Below, piece after piece: positions 36,200 through 48,800 of a DNA stretch of 64,000 nucleotides; positions within the stretch are counted from its first letter, which is position 1, and each line of letters begins with the position of its first letter. Source of the stretch: Talpa occidentalis (Eukaryota > Chordata > Mammalia > Eulipotyphla > Talpidae); the NCBI RefSeq assembly GCF_014898055.3, contig NW_023604861.1, forward strand, positions 97,590,083 through 97,654,082. The letters are read 5' to 3'. The notes under the pieces were generated by a model, which was not told where the DNA came from, did not search any database, and saw only the letters and a list, made by a program, of their open reading frames with translations. The position numbers and the translations under genes are program-made.

Positions 36200-37415
36200 G
36201 GAAACATGATTTACAAAACTGTTTCAGGTGTATAGTTTCAGGTGTATAGCTCCACATTTTTTTTTAAAGATTTATTTATTCATGCATACAAGAACCGGGG
36301 TACAGGCAGATGCGCAGGAGGGTGAGAGGATTCACCAGAGACAGAGCGAGGGACAGAACAGGCAGACTGACTGAAATACACTGCTGAGGGGAGCAGCGGG
36401 TGAGACAGGAGAGGTCTGCCACGCCATGTGGGTATCTTCCCTGCCAGCCAGGATCGAACCCACAGTGCAGAGGCAGTGGACAGCTGCACAGCACTGCGCT
36501 CAACCACCTGTGCCACCAGGGAGGCCCGAGCTCCACATCTTAACATCTGTGTATACCACACCATGCCCACCACCAAGGATCTCATTTCTACTTGCCACCA
36601 TTCAATCAATCCCTCTACCTGTTCCACACATACCACTCCTGCCCCCTCTGGTAACCACCATTATGTTGTCAGATTCCAACCTTTTGGTGTTGCTTTGATT
36701 TGATTGCTTATTTGCTTTGATAATTTATCTTCCACATATGAGTGAAGTGATGTGGCATTTGTCTTTCTCCATCTGACTTATTTCACTTAGCATAACAGCC
36801 CCCCCATCTGAATTCCATCCATGTTGTTGGAAATGGCAAAGTTTCATTTTTTTCTGTAGCTGAGTAGAGTTCCATTATGTATATATATTACATCTTCCCA
36901 TTCATTCATCAATGGGCACTTTGGTTGTTTCCATCTCTTAGCTACTGTGAATAGTGCTGCAGTGGGCACAGGAGCGGACATGTATTTTTGAGTTAGTGTT
37001 TTCTTACAAAAGGAATGGCTGGATCATATGGTAGTACTATTTTTTAATTCTTTTGAGGATCTCTACACTATTTTCCATAGTGGTTTCACTAATTTACATT
37101 ACCATCAGCAGTGCATTCTCTACATCCTCAACACCATTTACTGTTTTCTTGTCTTTCTGCAAATAGCCACTCTAATAGAAATGAGGTCTGAGGTGAAATA
37201 TCACTGTGATCTTAACTTGTATTCCCTAATGATAAGTGATGAAAATATTTTCTCATATATATCTTCTTCAGTGAAAAATCTAATTAGGTCCTCTGCCAAT
37301 TTCTTAATTGAGTTGTTTGTTGTTGAGATGTATGAATTGTTTATATATTTTCGTTATAAACACCTCATCTGATGTTTGACTAACAAATATCTTCTCCCAG
37401 AATTTAACATTTAAA
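36200..37415 (-). mobile_element. LINE-1 3' fragment (old type), antisense, with nested SINE
   Basis: Antisense L1 text is clear throughout: 'ctgacttatttcacttagca', 'ccatccatgttgttgg', 'agagttccattatgtatata', 'gttgtttccatctcttag', 'ggctggatcatatggtagta' and 'ttttccatagtggtttcac'. Near the 3' end a 17-bp unit with 'tttcaggtgtatag' is tandemly repeated at about 36222-36250. Frames are broken. A SINE interrupts it at 36258-36527. Confidence 0.93.
36258..36527 (-). mobile_element. tRNA-derived SINE nested in LINE-1
   Basis: On the minus strand it begins 'gggcctccctggtggcaca' and ends with 'catgaataaataaatctt' plus an A run. Target duplication 'agctccacat' at 36248-36257 and 36529-36538. The head mixes features of both subfamilies: GC-rich 'gttgagcgc' with A-type body words. 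Confidence 0.94.
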
Positions 37416-37419
37416 TGTA

Positions 37420-37735
37420 CAGACTAACTGAAACAGATAGCCCTTCCTGGTGTGGGTGGGCCTTATCTAATTCCCCCTGCTTATTGCTTTGGGGTTAAGA
37501 CTGGTCTTTTCCTGCCTACAGACTGAAGATAGAACATTGGCTCTTGCTCAGTCTTGAGTTTGCAGGCCTTTGGGCTGGAACTTCTACCACTGGTGCTCCA
37601 CCTTGACAATGACAAATATTGGAACATCTCAGCCTCCACAATCATCACCATCAATAAATTACTCTGTGTGTGTGTGTGTGTATGTGTTTGCCGTGGTTCT
37701 ATTTCTTTGGCGAACCCTGACTAATGCAAAATCCT
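37420..37735 (+). mobile_element. MaLR-like LTR fragment
   Basis: The 3' half of the same LTR type as 12941-13454. The final text 'gttctatttctttggcgaac' plus 'cctgactaatgc' is the characteristic end. A (TG)n run has grown at 37664-37687 after 'caataaattactc'. Confidence 0.65.
37664..37687. repeat. (TG)n microsatellite
   Basis: About twelve TG units inside the MaLR-like LTR, following its AATAAA-like polyadenylation word. Confidence 0.85.
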
Positions 37736-40700
37736 ATGGAACACATGTGACTATCTGAAGTACATCTTTGTGAGGAGGGAGGCAGTTCCTAGATAAGAAG
37801 AAATCTTGTTTGGGGAAGACATCAAAGGTGTCTACAGTGGGTCCTAGGAGCAGTAGGTGATCCCTTCCTCTGTGTTCCAGAAGCACACTGGCTGTATAAC
37901 AATGTGAGTAAGTGTGTGTGCGTGTGTGTGTGTGTGTGTGTGTATCCAGTCTCTGGACTCTGCAAGACCAGTGGTTCAACCCTTGCACAGTCCTTAAGCC
38001 TTCATATGCCATAAACCCAGCACATGACTGGCACATGGACAGTGCTCAAGATTGATTTTTTAATTAATTGGGACTGAGTTGGAGTCAACACACTGAGCCA
38101 GAGGACACTAAGTCACCCTGACTAGGGGCATCCCAAGTCTTCCTCCACACACCAAGTCTTCCTCTTCCCAGTACACAGGCAGAGGTTACAACATCTGCCT
38201 TTGTTCTAAGTTACAACAATGGAATCCCAACACAATTAAACCTGTAAATCCCTTTGCATAGAGTACCCACCCCATAAGCCATCGTCCATCACAAAGGCCA
38301 CCCTGAAAAATGCTAGCAAAGATCCTCACCACTAGCAGGTCATGTGTTTGTTGGGGGCAGTGAAGTGGTGGAAGCAGAATGAGGACTTGCTTAGCAGTGG
38401 AGTTACAAAGAGGAAGAAGGTGGGCAGGACTGACCTGCACCACAGGGAAGCCCTCCTCCACCACGACGTAGGCAGCAGAAGCAGCAGAAGCCCTTTGCCT
38501 TTTTTAGAAGCTGCTGCTAATCTTGGACTGTTAACCACATATGCACCATGTCTCATTCCCACCCCACTTTGATGGACACTGTCAGGGTCCGGAGGCAGCC
38601 TCAACCAGCCTAAAAAATCTCAACCTACAAGGTCTGTACTTCAAAAGTCAACCTCACTGCCCCCAGGGTCTCCATGCAGGTTGAGTGGGGGTGGTGGAGG
38701 TGGGGGGCAGGAGGGGCCACCCAAGCAGGGCAGGCTTCCTTTGAGCTTGGTATCTAACACGCTGTTGATGCTTTCAAATGGTTTTACAACTTGAAGAAAC
38801 AGGGGGCCACACCAGGACTCTGATGTTCTCATTCATGCAAGACTGACCTGCAGGATGAGTGACAGGGGCCAAACCTCAGGGCAGCAGCCGTCAGCTGTGG
38901 GCGTACCCAGTGAGCCGCTCCTCGTCCTGCCCTGAGTCTGGAATGCCACATTCTTCCACTCCCTTATTTCTAGAACTCCTTGTTCAGAGCCCAAGACTAT
39001 CCTTTTCACGATAGGAGCAGATATTAACAGGAAAGCAGCACAGGATCCTCACCTAGCCTGCCCTCCAAAGACCCTACCGCAACATCCAGGCCAGGAATGT
39101 AATAAGTTGTTTTTTATTTTTTGTGCTACATGTGCTGATTGGAGCCTACAATGCACGGTGGAGGTTGCCCTTGGGAGAGTCAGGGGTATGCAGATACACC
39201 TAGAGGGGCTGGGCCCCAGGTGGAAGAAAATAGTAAAAGACTGCCTGGAAGCATGCTTTCTGAAAAGTTCTACAGAGAAATCAGGTAGGCCTCTTGCCTA
39301 GACAACCTGAAATCTCCTCCTCCAGACATTTTCCCAAGAGGAAGTTCTTGTCCAGAGGTGCAGCATGGAAGCACCACCATCTTGTCCAGGGGGCAATAGG
39401 CACTACTCCCAAGGTGGGGCCCAGGCACTAGGGGACCCTTCCCCAGACTCTTCTGAGAGTCCCAGGCCCACTTCCAAAGTCTCCTCCAAATGTACATGCC
39501 AGACCTAGTTTCACACAGTGGGGAGCTCTTCCAGGCTGCCTTCTTCTCCATTCACATTCTCAAGTCTCCTGCAATATGAATGCCTGGCCTACCTGGGCCT
39601 GGGACTGGGCTGGGGTCAGAGAGGAAAACAGACCAGACATCCAGAGATGCTGGTGACCCCCGTGACCACAGGCCACAAGCCACAGGCACTTGGGCAGCCA
39701 GCATGTCTGGCAGGCAGCCAGTGGTTTAAGGAGGACTCAGCCCCTGAGAACTAACCCCTGTACCCTCTGCTCATCGCTGAGGCGCCTCTACAGAGATGGT
39801 ACCATGTGCAGACAAGAGCCAGCAAACCCTTGCAGGGAGAGCGTCTGTGGGTAGCCCGGGAGGAGTGGGGGACTGCCAACTGTCCCCAGGTGTTCTCTAG
39901 CTTCTAGTGTTCTCTAGTTTCCCACAACCCCTGAGAAAGGAAGAAGGCAGAGAGCGAGCCCTGGGCTATGTGGTGTGATCTTCCCACAGCACCCACTCAG
40001 CTCCGGAGCAGCAGGCTTAGCACAAGCCTCTCTGTGAGACCACTGTGGCCACTGGGGAGCCATGCACCTGGGGCGGCGTGGGGGTGCATCTCTGCCTGGC
40101 TTATGGCGAGCCTGCTTCTCTGGTAGGCCCATATCTGTTACCTTTCAGCTGCCCCAGAACATGAGATTTCTGGTTTTATAGCTTTATTTTCTGGTTCTGG
40201 CTCCTGGCCTGCATCTCTATGACAGAGTGTCTCAAGCACTGGCTTCTAGGGTTGTGTGTCTGACAGCACTCAGAAAAATTAAATTACAGACTGGATGCTG
40301 GGTACTCCTGCTCATAGTTGTACCTCAGCTGACATAGGGGAACTGTCACTCAGCATCACCTTTTCCCCAAATACAATGTTGTGATCATTTAGGGGGGTTG
40401 TTTGTGCTGCTTTTACAAAAAGCTGTTTTAATTGGACCTTCTAAGAGTACTGTACATAGAAGACATTTTTCTTTGTTCTCTGTAATATATGGCATATGTT
40501 CCCTATAACACTAAAGACAGCAGTTCCACCTTTTCCTCTCTGCTGTCCAAACCATTCCTGGTTCATATGCATCAGAGCCCTTGGCCTTCAATTGAACATG
40601 CCTCTCATGCCACATTTCTGACAGGGAAGGAGAAGAGCAGAGCTGAGAGGGGCCCTTCTCTGCCACCCTCAACGCCAGGCTCCCCTCACACAGTGGAACA

Positions 40701-41385
40701 AAGAGGCCTGAAGACTCTCACCTGCTGGGCTACATAGAGGCTGATTCTTCTCCGTGCCCATAAACAAACAGTGGAGGGAGGGTTCTGCATCCCAGTCTAC
40801 AGAAGATTAGAGACCTGGGCCCAGCAATGGACACCTTCTTGAGCCACCACTTGCCCAGTGGGGTTTGCATGCTGACATGGATGGGCATGTGGCATGGATG
40901 GATATGGATGGGCATGGATAAGCACCGGTCCTGCTAGCCCCAAGCCCATCTCAGGACCAAATGGACTACACACCATGGGCGACCTTACTTTTTGCCTCTA
41001 TAAAAAGAGGTAATCATGCCAATCCTGGAAGGGTGGCTGAGAGATAAAAGAGATAATGCTCCGTGATGGAGTTCAGACAGAAAGGGGGTTGTGAGCCCCA
41101 ACAGCTCCTCTCTGCAAAGTGTGCAATGTGCTCCACATGTGACCATGTTCATGAAACCTGTTCACCTGGGCTGCACTAGAATTTCAGCCTGAAACATGAT
41201 ATTTCTACCAAGCCCATAGTCCCTGATAGCCCAGAACAGCCCCACATTCTGGATTTCAGTGGAGAGAGGAAGCCCTGGCTCCACCTAAAGGACATGTGGG
41301 CGCCCACAAGGTATGGGCCAACAGCAAGTCCATGGCTTCCAGAACTGACCCAGAAAGAAGACTCAAACCTAGCTGTCACCAATGC
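37736..41385. other. Unique non-coding stretch
   Basis: A (GT)n microsatellite (37911-37943), a short direct duplication 'ccaagtcttcctc' x2 at 38131-38165, and a small minisatellite of 'atggatgggcatg' type at 40875-40920. No gene or larger repeat recognised. Confidence 0.45.
37911..37943. repeat. (GT)n microsatellite
   Basis: About sixteen GT units with one C interruption at 37921. Confidence 0.9.
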
Positions 41386-41461
41386 CACACATACCTACAT
41401 GTACACATACACACAGGCACACATTCACACACACATTCACACATGTGTACACACAGCCACA
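41386..41461. repeat. Imperfect (CA)n-rich repeat
   Basis: CA-rich text with 'cattcacacacacattcaca' as a partly repeated unit. It creates overlapping His/Thr-rich frames that are not genes. Confidence 0.8.
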
Positions 41462-41974
41462 CGAAGAGCGAGAAAGACAGACAGGAGCAAAATCCAGATT
41501 CTCTTCTCTCCACCCATGTGGAAGTTCAGTCTCAGGATGAGACCCCCCCAGGCCCCACATTCCAGTTGAGTATAGGCTCATCTGAAGGGGAGGGGAAGAA
41601 AACTTCTAAAGAAGATGGGTCATCTATTTGGGACCAAGCCCCTAAAGAGTCTTGACCAGGCCTAGCAGATTAACCCAAATCACAGCATTCAAACCCAGGG
41701 GTCCTGTGATTTTAAGGGCACCATCACAGATGAGAGATTGGCTAAGCAATCCTATAACCTTAGGTTCTGGTTAGGAGTTGAACCAAAGGAGAGTGGGGTA
41801 AAACAAGGAGGTTTGGGACCAGGAGAGGCTGGCATCTGATATGGGGGAGCTCCCTTTCTGAACCCCCATTGAAGCCACATAGATGTCCTTTATAGCATCA
41901 GACTCAAGCCTGCGTCTTGCTACTTTATGTTGCTCATCCCCAGCCTCCGAAAGTCAATGAACTGATCGAGGGGT

Positions 41975-42290
41975 CTTTTTTAAATACCTGTTTCACTTTC
42001 AATCTGATAAAGCCAGTGCATGAAAGCCATTCCTTGCTGAGTCACAAAGGGCAGCAGCACAAATAAACATACACACACGTGTACATACGCACATGATCAT
42101 TAATATGCAGTTGAGGGGCAGTTCCCACCAATAAAGGAAATTACACGCACTTGTTAGAGAGAAAACCAGGTCACTGGCCCAATATCCATCACTGTGGTTG
42201 ACGCTCCATTATTAGCTCTGTCGTGGAATCACAGGATGCATTTTATTCTATCCAATAATTGCCATAGAGGCCATCGGTGCTAGCTACACG
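41975..42290. other. Candidate conserved non-coding element
   Basis: Unique text with several regulator-like words: 'gatcattaatatgcag' near 42095-42110 (a TAAT core and an octamer-like ATATGCA), 'cctccattattagctc'-type text near 42205-42220 and 'tccaataattgcc' near 42250-42263. The resemblance to developmental enhancers is by eye only. Confidence 0.25.
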
Positions 42291-43379
42291 GATTTCTTTC
42301 TTGTAGACTCCACAGAACAGGGGAGAATATGCCAACCTTTCTTCAGCCCAGGACTGCCATGCGGAAACTGCCTACCCAGCTGCAAAGGGGAAGAGGGCAT
42401 GACCGGGAGCCAAGGCAATCTCTCCAAGAAAAAAATAGTAACCCTCTTTACTTTTTCCCCAAGCTGACAAATTTGACTTGTCAGATGCAAGTTCAACTTG
42501 TGGACAATCCACTCACAACTGATAATCTCCATAGTAACTGCTGTGCCACGTGACCACACAGGCGCAGCAGAGACCAGGCCTCGCAGCTTTCTGCACTGCC
42601 TTTCTTCTGCAGACTCCACGAAGTCGGTCTAATTATCAGGAACAGAACTGAGGCCAGGGTTGAAGACATTGGCAGACAGACACTTTTAAAGATGAGCCCG
42701 TATGGTTGGGCATACTTCTCTTCCCATTCCTGAGGTCCTGTGCCAGGATCAGGGGGTGCTCCAAAGTGGTATCTCCCTCACCCTCCCTCTCAATTTGCCA
42801 AGCTCCAAGCAGCACTTCTGAATTCAATTCTTTATAGAGTCATGTCTGCAGAAAACTATAATTCTTCTCTTAAAGCTTTTAAAATATCAGAAACTGGCGA
42901 GACAGGGAGCCTGGAATACATTTCAGATATTCCCTGAATAAAAGCCCTCTTTTTAATTAGCATTATAAATTTCTACTTCTTTAATTTCCAACTGCTTTTC
43001 CCTGAAAATCATAGGAACAACATATTTAAAGCTCTCCATCCGTGACAACATTTGTTCTTCTACTAGAATTGTTCCCTTCCCAAGGCAGCTCTCTTTTAAT
43101 CAGGTTTAATTTAGGTCTGTGTCTTGATGAGGGTTGAAAGTTCATTCTCTTTCATAGATCCGAAGAATGAGGTGCCTCTTGCCAGATGAAAACATTTGTG
43201 ACTCACTCAGGTGAGGGGAGGAGGTGACAGGACTGACTGCCCACGTGGGCCCTGCTGGGTCATGCTCAGTGGCCCCTGGGGCCAAGGGCCTTTCCCGGGA
43301 TGACAGCCATCCACTCCATCGTTGCCATCAGCCATCCGGCTGCGGAAATCACTGCCCAAAGACACTCAGGCAGCTCTAC

Positions 43380-43510
43380 GCTTCCGCGGCTCCAGCATTT
43401 TGTTTTGTTTGCACAGGACAATTGTCCCTTTGTCTGCAGGTTAATGAAGTTTTTGGTCAAAACACAATGATTTCAAACATCTCTTGGCCTCTTTGCCCTT
43501 TGTCTGGGAC
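43380..43510. promoter_or_regulatory. Candidate SOX-type motif cluster
   Basis: A 12-bp palindrome GGACAATTGTCC (43416-43427) overlaps CCCTTTGTCTG at 43426-43436. The same 11-mer recurs at 43496-43506, exactly 70 bp on. AACACAATG lies between them at 43461-43469. CCTTTGT and ACAAT are the usual SOX/HMG-box recognition words. Function is inferred only. Confidence 0.3.
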
Positions 43511-45047
43511 AGGCTGGTCCATCCATGCCCTGGGAACTGCCTCCTCTCCTAAATCTGCTGGCAGAGTTGGTGCTTGCCCGGGGTGTGTTTTAATCAACCA
43601 CATGAGCCATTGTTGTCTGCCTGGAGAGACCCCAACTCTCAACCATACTGTGTGTGAGTGTGTGTGAGCTAAGGAAACAGACAAAAATCACCCAGATGAG
43701 AACAAGCAAAAGTTATTTATGAGGAGCTTGCCGGAGCAGGGAGTCAGCCACAATCACTTGTGTTTTGGCAAAGACCGAGGCAGGCAGGGGCACAGGAAAG
43801 GTTCATAGTGGGAAAGAAAGGAGACTCCAGGTGTGCCTCATCGGAGCCTGCGGGCGGGCTAGCCAGCAGTCCGCGTCCTCTGTTTTTGGTTGGGTGTACA
43901 CACTGGGCTTTCTCTTACTGTCAATAAGTTAAAAGTGAAAACAAAACTTAGAGGCCTTGTCAGTTATTAATCACATCCTGGCAATTGGGGGGCCAGGTTG
44001 CTCTCAGGATGTTGCTGTTTGGTTTGCTGCAGATCGTGGGTCCAAGTTCTGTCTTATTTATAGCCTGGCCATTATCCACGTGTATATTCAGCCACTCTAA
44101 GTGAGTACTGTCTTCTTCTAGAAACTGCTCGAAATAAAAACGGAGTCGAACAGGTGGGAATGGGGGCGGAAAAGTCATTTTTGTACAATAGCCACAGTTG
44201 GAAATTCAGTTATGCTTTTTCAGAGAACTGGGTTTGAGGAGAGATCCTTTGGCCCAGCTGAAGGTGCCTCAAGTCTTGCTCAGCTTTCCTAGGCGCTGTT
44301 GGGGATATTGAGGCCAACCGTGGGTACCAGGTGGGTCAGAATGGACCATAGTAGGTCCAGTTCACCTCGAGCTGAGTCCACCCCCAACTTCTCTTTCCTC
44401 CCTGCTCTTTCCCATCCCAGAGAGCCACCTTTCTACCCATAGACCCTCCTTCATTCCTGTTCCCCTCCACAGGTCCTCCTCATGCCTTCAGGCTTACTGC
44501 TTTTTATCAAGAGAAGAATTATTGAGAAGGCAGTCAAGGTTGCTCTGTTTAACCAGGAGACAAACTCAAGACAAGAACTAAGTTGTGGAATGTCAGCTAT
44601 CTTGCGGCAGGTGGAGGGTCTGAAATGCCGAGGTCCTGATGGCAGCCAACTCCACCCACACACCAGGCAGGCGACAGCACTTCCAGACATACTCCTTGTT
44701 TAGACAAGGAGTTTCTGCCCCCAGCAACATGCCTTCAAGCAGCAAAATGAGTCTAGATCTTTCCAAAGGTCACAGAGGAGGCTTGGGGAGCCACATTCAG
44801 TCTGGAGATGTGTTTTGCTTGGCACATATGCATTTCAAGTTTTTTAATTACTTGTCAAGATTTAAAAATCAGGGCTTGCCTTCTACATAAAAAAAAAATC
44901 TGTATTTTCCAATTTCTCTTGGAAAATAGGGTGATCTAGCTATGCTGGGCCATCATCTCTTCTGAGGATCCTCAGGAGAATCTCACCCTATTATAAAGGA
45001 AACCTGTTTTCTTCTTCTCTAAGTTTGGTCTACAGCTTTCATTCTTT

Positions 45048-45380
45048 GTTAGGGATTAAATGTTTGTGTCCCCTCAAAATTCATATGCTAAAATCCTAGC
45101 ACTGGAGGTGTTACTAGAAGGCAGGGCCTTGAGAGGTGATTAGGTTGTGAAGATAGAGTCCTCATGAATGGGATTAGTGCCCTTACGAAAGAGACTGCAG
45201 AGAGCTCTCCCACCTCCTTCCAACATGTGAGGACACAATGAGAAAAGACCACAGTCCACAACCCAGAAGAGGACGGTCACAGAACCTAGTCAGGCCACCT
45301 CCTGATATTGGACTTCCAGCTTCCAGAATTATGAGAAATAAATTTCTGTGCTTCAAAAGCACCCAGTCTATAGGGTGGTG
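45048..45380 (+). mobile_element. MaLR-like LTR, diverged
   Basis: Text in consensus order: 'gtgtcccctcaaaattcata', 'gaggtgattaggttgtga', 'atgggattagtgccctta', 'catgtgaggacacaatgaga', 'cttccagcttccagaattat' and 'gagaaataaatttctgtg', then 'acccagtctatag'. The polyadenylation word AATAAA is at about 45338-45343. No internal sequence adjoins. Subfamily not assigned. Confidence 0.75.
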
Positions 45381-45394
45381 GGTGGTTAAGAAAA

Positions 45395-45480
45395 GCACCA
45401 GTCTCAGAGTCAGCTATGTGACTTTACCATTCAGTCTGAGTATCTTTATCTGTCCAATAGACTAGAACTCTTAGCTCCCA
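45395..45480 (+). repeat. MIR SINE relic
   Basis: 'accagtctcagagtcagct', 'atgtgactttacc' and 'agtatctttatctgtcc' follow the MIR order on this strand. Diverged and short. Confidence 0.5.
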
Positions 45481-45535
45481 AGTTAAGGAGGCTCCACTGA
45501 ACATGTGTAAAATGTGCCTATACAGAATATGGCTG

Positions 45536-45816
45536 GGGCCTCCCTGGCAGCACCAGGGTTAAAGTCTCTGTGCTATCAAGCAATCGCCAGCCACTGTGAT
45601 ATGAGTTTGATCCCCAGCCAGGGAGCTGACCAACATGACACAGCAGACCTCTCCTGTCTCTCCCGCTGCTCCCCTCAGCAGTGTACTTCAGTAGATCCGC
45701 CTGTTCTATTTCCCACTCTGTTTCTGGTGAATCCTCTCATCCCCCTGAATCTCTAGCCTAGACCCCAGCTCCTGTATGCCTAAAGAAATAAAAAAATAAA
45801 TCTTTATTTAAAAAAT
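45536..45816 (+). mobile_element. tRNA-derived SINE (A-type), older copy
   Basis: Head 'gggcctccctggcagcacc' with a damaged A box and B box 'gagtttgatcc'. Body and tail are as in the other copies, including 'cagacctctcctgtctctcc' and 'aaataaaaaaataaatcttt'. Perfect 12-bp target duplication 'agaatatggctg' at 45524-45535 and 45817-45828. Confidence 0.95.
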
Positions 45817-45828
45817 AGAATATGGCTG

Positions 45829-48800
45829 TCTGTCGACTATATTCATCAAGATAGGCTGCTAATGCTTGGTAATGCCCAGGTATATCTGTTGCACATGCTA
45901 CACACCTGTCTTGGACGTGCAAGGCTCTATTCCATGTTATCCTCACTTGGGAAGCAGGATGATGGAAACTCCCCAACTCAGGAGGGCACTCAGTCTCTGT
46001 GAAGGGGAAGGGGACATGGTGTGTCAGCCCTGTACTCTTCCCATAAGGAAAAATTCTCGTTCTTTTGACCATAGTAAATAACAAGTCACGTGTATGTTCA
46101 AGGAATGATTCCAAGACTACCACACACCCCTGGGGTTCCCCAGTTATGACATACTGTCCCACTGTTCACTTCCATGTAGACCTTCTGGAGAGGTTTGTCA
46201 TAGAGATACAAAAGTACTTCCTTTTTCAAGTTTTAGGCCTGAGAGTAAATAAGGATACAATGCAATGAAAGACCTCAAAGACAAAATACCTCCTTTGCTT
46301 CAACATTTAAAACCATCTTCTTCATACCCAATCAAGACTCCTCTTAGGTTTTTTAGTTGGGTGAGCATCTGGCACGTTCAGGTTAACACCAGAATCACAC
46401 TACCAGTCTGCTCTGACTCCAGCGGCAGCGCCAGGCTTGACAGGGCTCTATTCAACTCAGGATTCCCCTTCAGCTAAGGATAATTCTCACAGTGACTTTA
46501 GATTTTTAAATATATCTAGAAAATGTTGTTGGCTACTTCTTCCGAGGCCCCAGCAATATTTGCCTCTTTTCATTGGAGGATGTTTAGGTATTTGAGGCCT
46601 AAGAGAGAACTATGGGAAAATGTAACTTCACCCATAGGCCTGAGGCCTCCTCAACAAGTCTGAGTCTCCTCCCCAACAAGTGCTGTCTCTCCAGTGCTGT
46701 GAAACACCAGAAAGTGGGGATGGATATGGAAGGCCTCCCTGACACCCATCCCTTGGATGCAACACAGCACCAGCCTGAGCCACTCTAGAGAAGGCCGGAA
46801 GAGCCAGGGAAGAAGGCTACACTGTAAGAAAAGACTCTCGACCCATTGTGTCCAGTGGCTGCTAGGACATTCTTGATTTAAAAAAAAAAAAGAAAGAGGG
46901 AAATCATTTTGAAAATTATTTTGGAAATGCTTTCCCAGATGCAAAGAGACCCTGAATTGCTGTCGATGAGTGTCCATCCTGTCTGGGGCTCTCTTCCCAG
47001 CACTTACTGTGCATTTCTTTACTTAATCTCCACAATAGCCCTACTAGGTAGCTACCATTACTATTTCATTTTTGCAGATAAAGATTATTCTTAGCTCTGA
47101 GTCCTCTGAATCTTATAAAACACCCCCAAGTATTGCATGCACTCTAAAAAAGGCCCACAGTAGACTGTAAATTCAGCAAGACAACGGAACCCTCTCTCCC
47201 CACAACAGCCCCTGCTTTTCCCAGGGCTCAGGACCATCTCCCTCTCTCTCCTGGGAAGAGCTGGTATCCTGCTACCCCTTCCCTCCCCCCAAAACATCTG
47301 AGAAGCAAACCAAGCATCCCAAGCTTTGAGCCACTAAATTGCTGCCTCCTGTTACAATATTATATTATAACCCAAATTTGAAAGACCACCCACTGCTTTC
47401 TTTATTGGATCCTTCCAATAAGCTGGTCATGCTAGTAATAAAATTCCCTAAGGAAACAGAAAATGACTATTCTAAAATAAATCTTGAGGACACACCCAGC
47501 CACAAAGTGTGAGGCATTTTATACAAATATAACCAACACTTTCTCTCCAACCAGTCTATGCTCAGGGTTAAGAATCAGGACTCTGTCACCAGAGGTGGGG
47601 GCTGAGAGGTCAGGAGAGAGGGATGAGATGCCAGTTGACAGAAAGAGACAAGCAGAAAAGGGATTTACAGACAAGAAAGAAAAGAGATTTAAAAGGCAGG
47701 TCGCAGAGTTCTGCACCAGTGCAGAACAGGTCTCCAGTCTCCGAAAAAGACCTCACTCAGCCAGTGAGTGGGGCTCTTTTGCGTAATACTTAACATCCAG
47801 TAGGAGGTGCACTTACTTCTGTGGGCCTCCAAACTGGACCTGAGTCCTGAGAAAAACTCTTAACGCCTATTCCTGTGCTCTATTCCTAAAGACAGTCGTA
47901 AAAATAGGGTCACGTAAAATGCTAGGAGAATAACCTGGTACCCCTTGATGCTTGAGTTACCGGAAGTTAGTCCTGCCAGGAAATATCTCAGGTCTGTCAA
48001 CGCCATGAGGGGACAGGGGAGGAAGAACATTTATCTTAACATCCCTGGGATTCATATGGAGAGAATTCTTTTAACTTTAGTCTTCTTGCTTAATGTGGTC
48101 AGCGTAGCCTAGGATAACCTCGTTAACCCTACTTTGCAAGTGAAGTGACTAAAAGGGACGACCTTTCCAGACTGGCAGAGTTGAATTCCCCATCAGCCCC
48201 TGCATCCCTCAGGCCATGAACTGTGCAGCCATTTCAGATTTACCCCTCATCTGGATGCAATTTCATTGATTAGTGAGGGGGGTAGGGGGAGAGGGGGAGA
48301 GATGAATGTGTTACCCCAAAAAGGGGAAACTGAAATGAAAGAGGAGAAACGGAGTGAAAGGAAACTGCTATGGAAGATGGTGGGAAGTTCCTGCTACTGA
48401 GGTGGGGGAAGAGCTGGGCTGGTTCAGAGAGAGGAAACCTAGTGCTGCTAGGACTGGACTGAAACCCTTGTTTACACTTGCTTAGCAAGAGAAACCAGCA
48501 CAGTCCCAGAGGACTTCCAGAAGCTTCCTCCCCCACCTCCAGGCATAGAGCCCTGCCACCTCCATCTATTTGGCAAGACTCTTCTGTCATCAGTTGCTCT
48601 TTTCCTCAGGTCCCTTTTGGCACTAGGAACTGTAAGTGAACCCAGCAGTTTTCCAGGATTCTAGGAATTACTCCTTTCCAGGTTCCTGAACTGGTTTTCA
48701 AAATCACCTCTGAAGTGCCTTTAAAAATTGAACTCCACAAAACGAGATCTGCTGAACACCAACTCCAGGACTATTGGTCCCAGGCAGAAGCAGTTTTGAT

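Larger units (their letters stand above)
41462..45047. other. Unique non-coding stretch with two candidate regulatory blocks
   Basis: No repeat family or gene is recognised. Blocks at 41975-42290 and 43380-43510 stand out by motif content and are listed separately. The 147-codon frame at 43224-43667 has no domain I recognise and is not called. Confidence 0.45.

Noticed and set aside
43224..43667. 147-codon plus-strand frame
   Set aside because: No recognisable domain; it overlaps the SOX-like block and has antisense frames of similar length.
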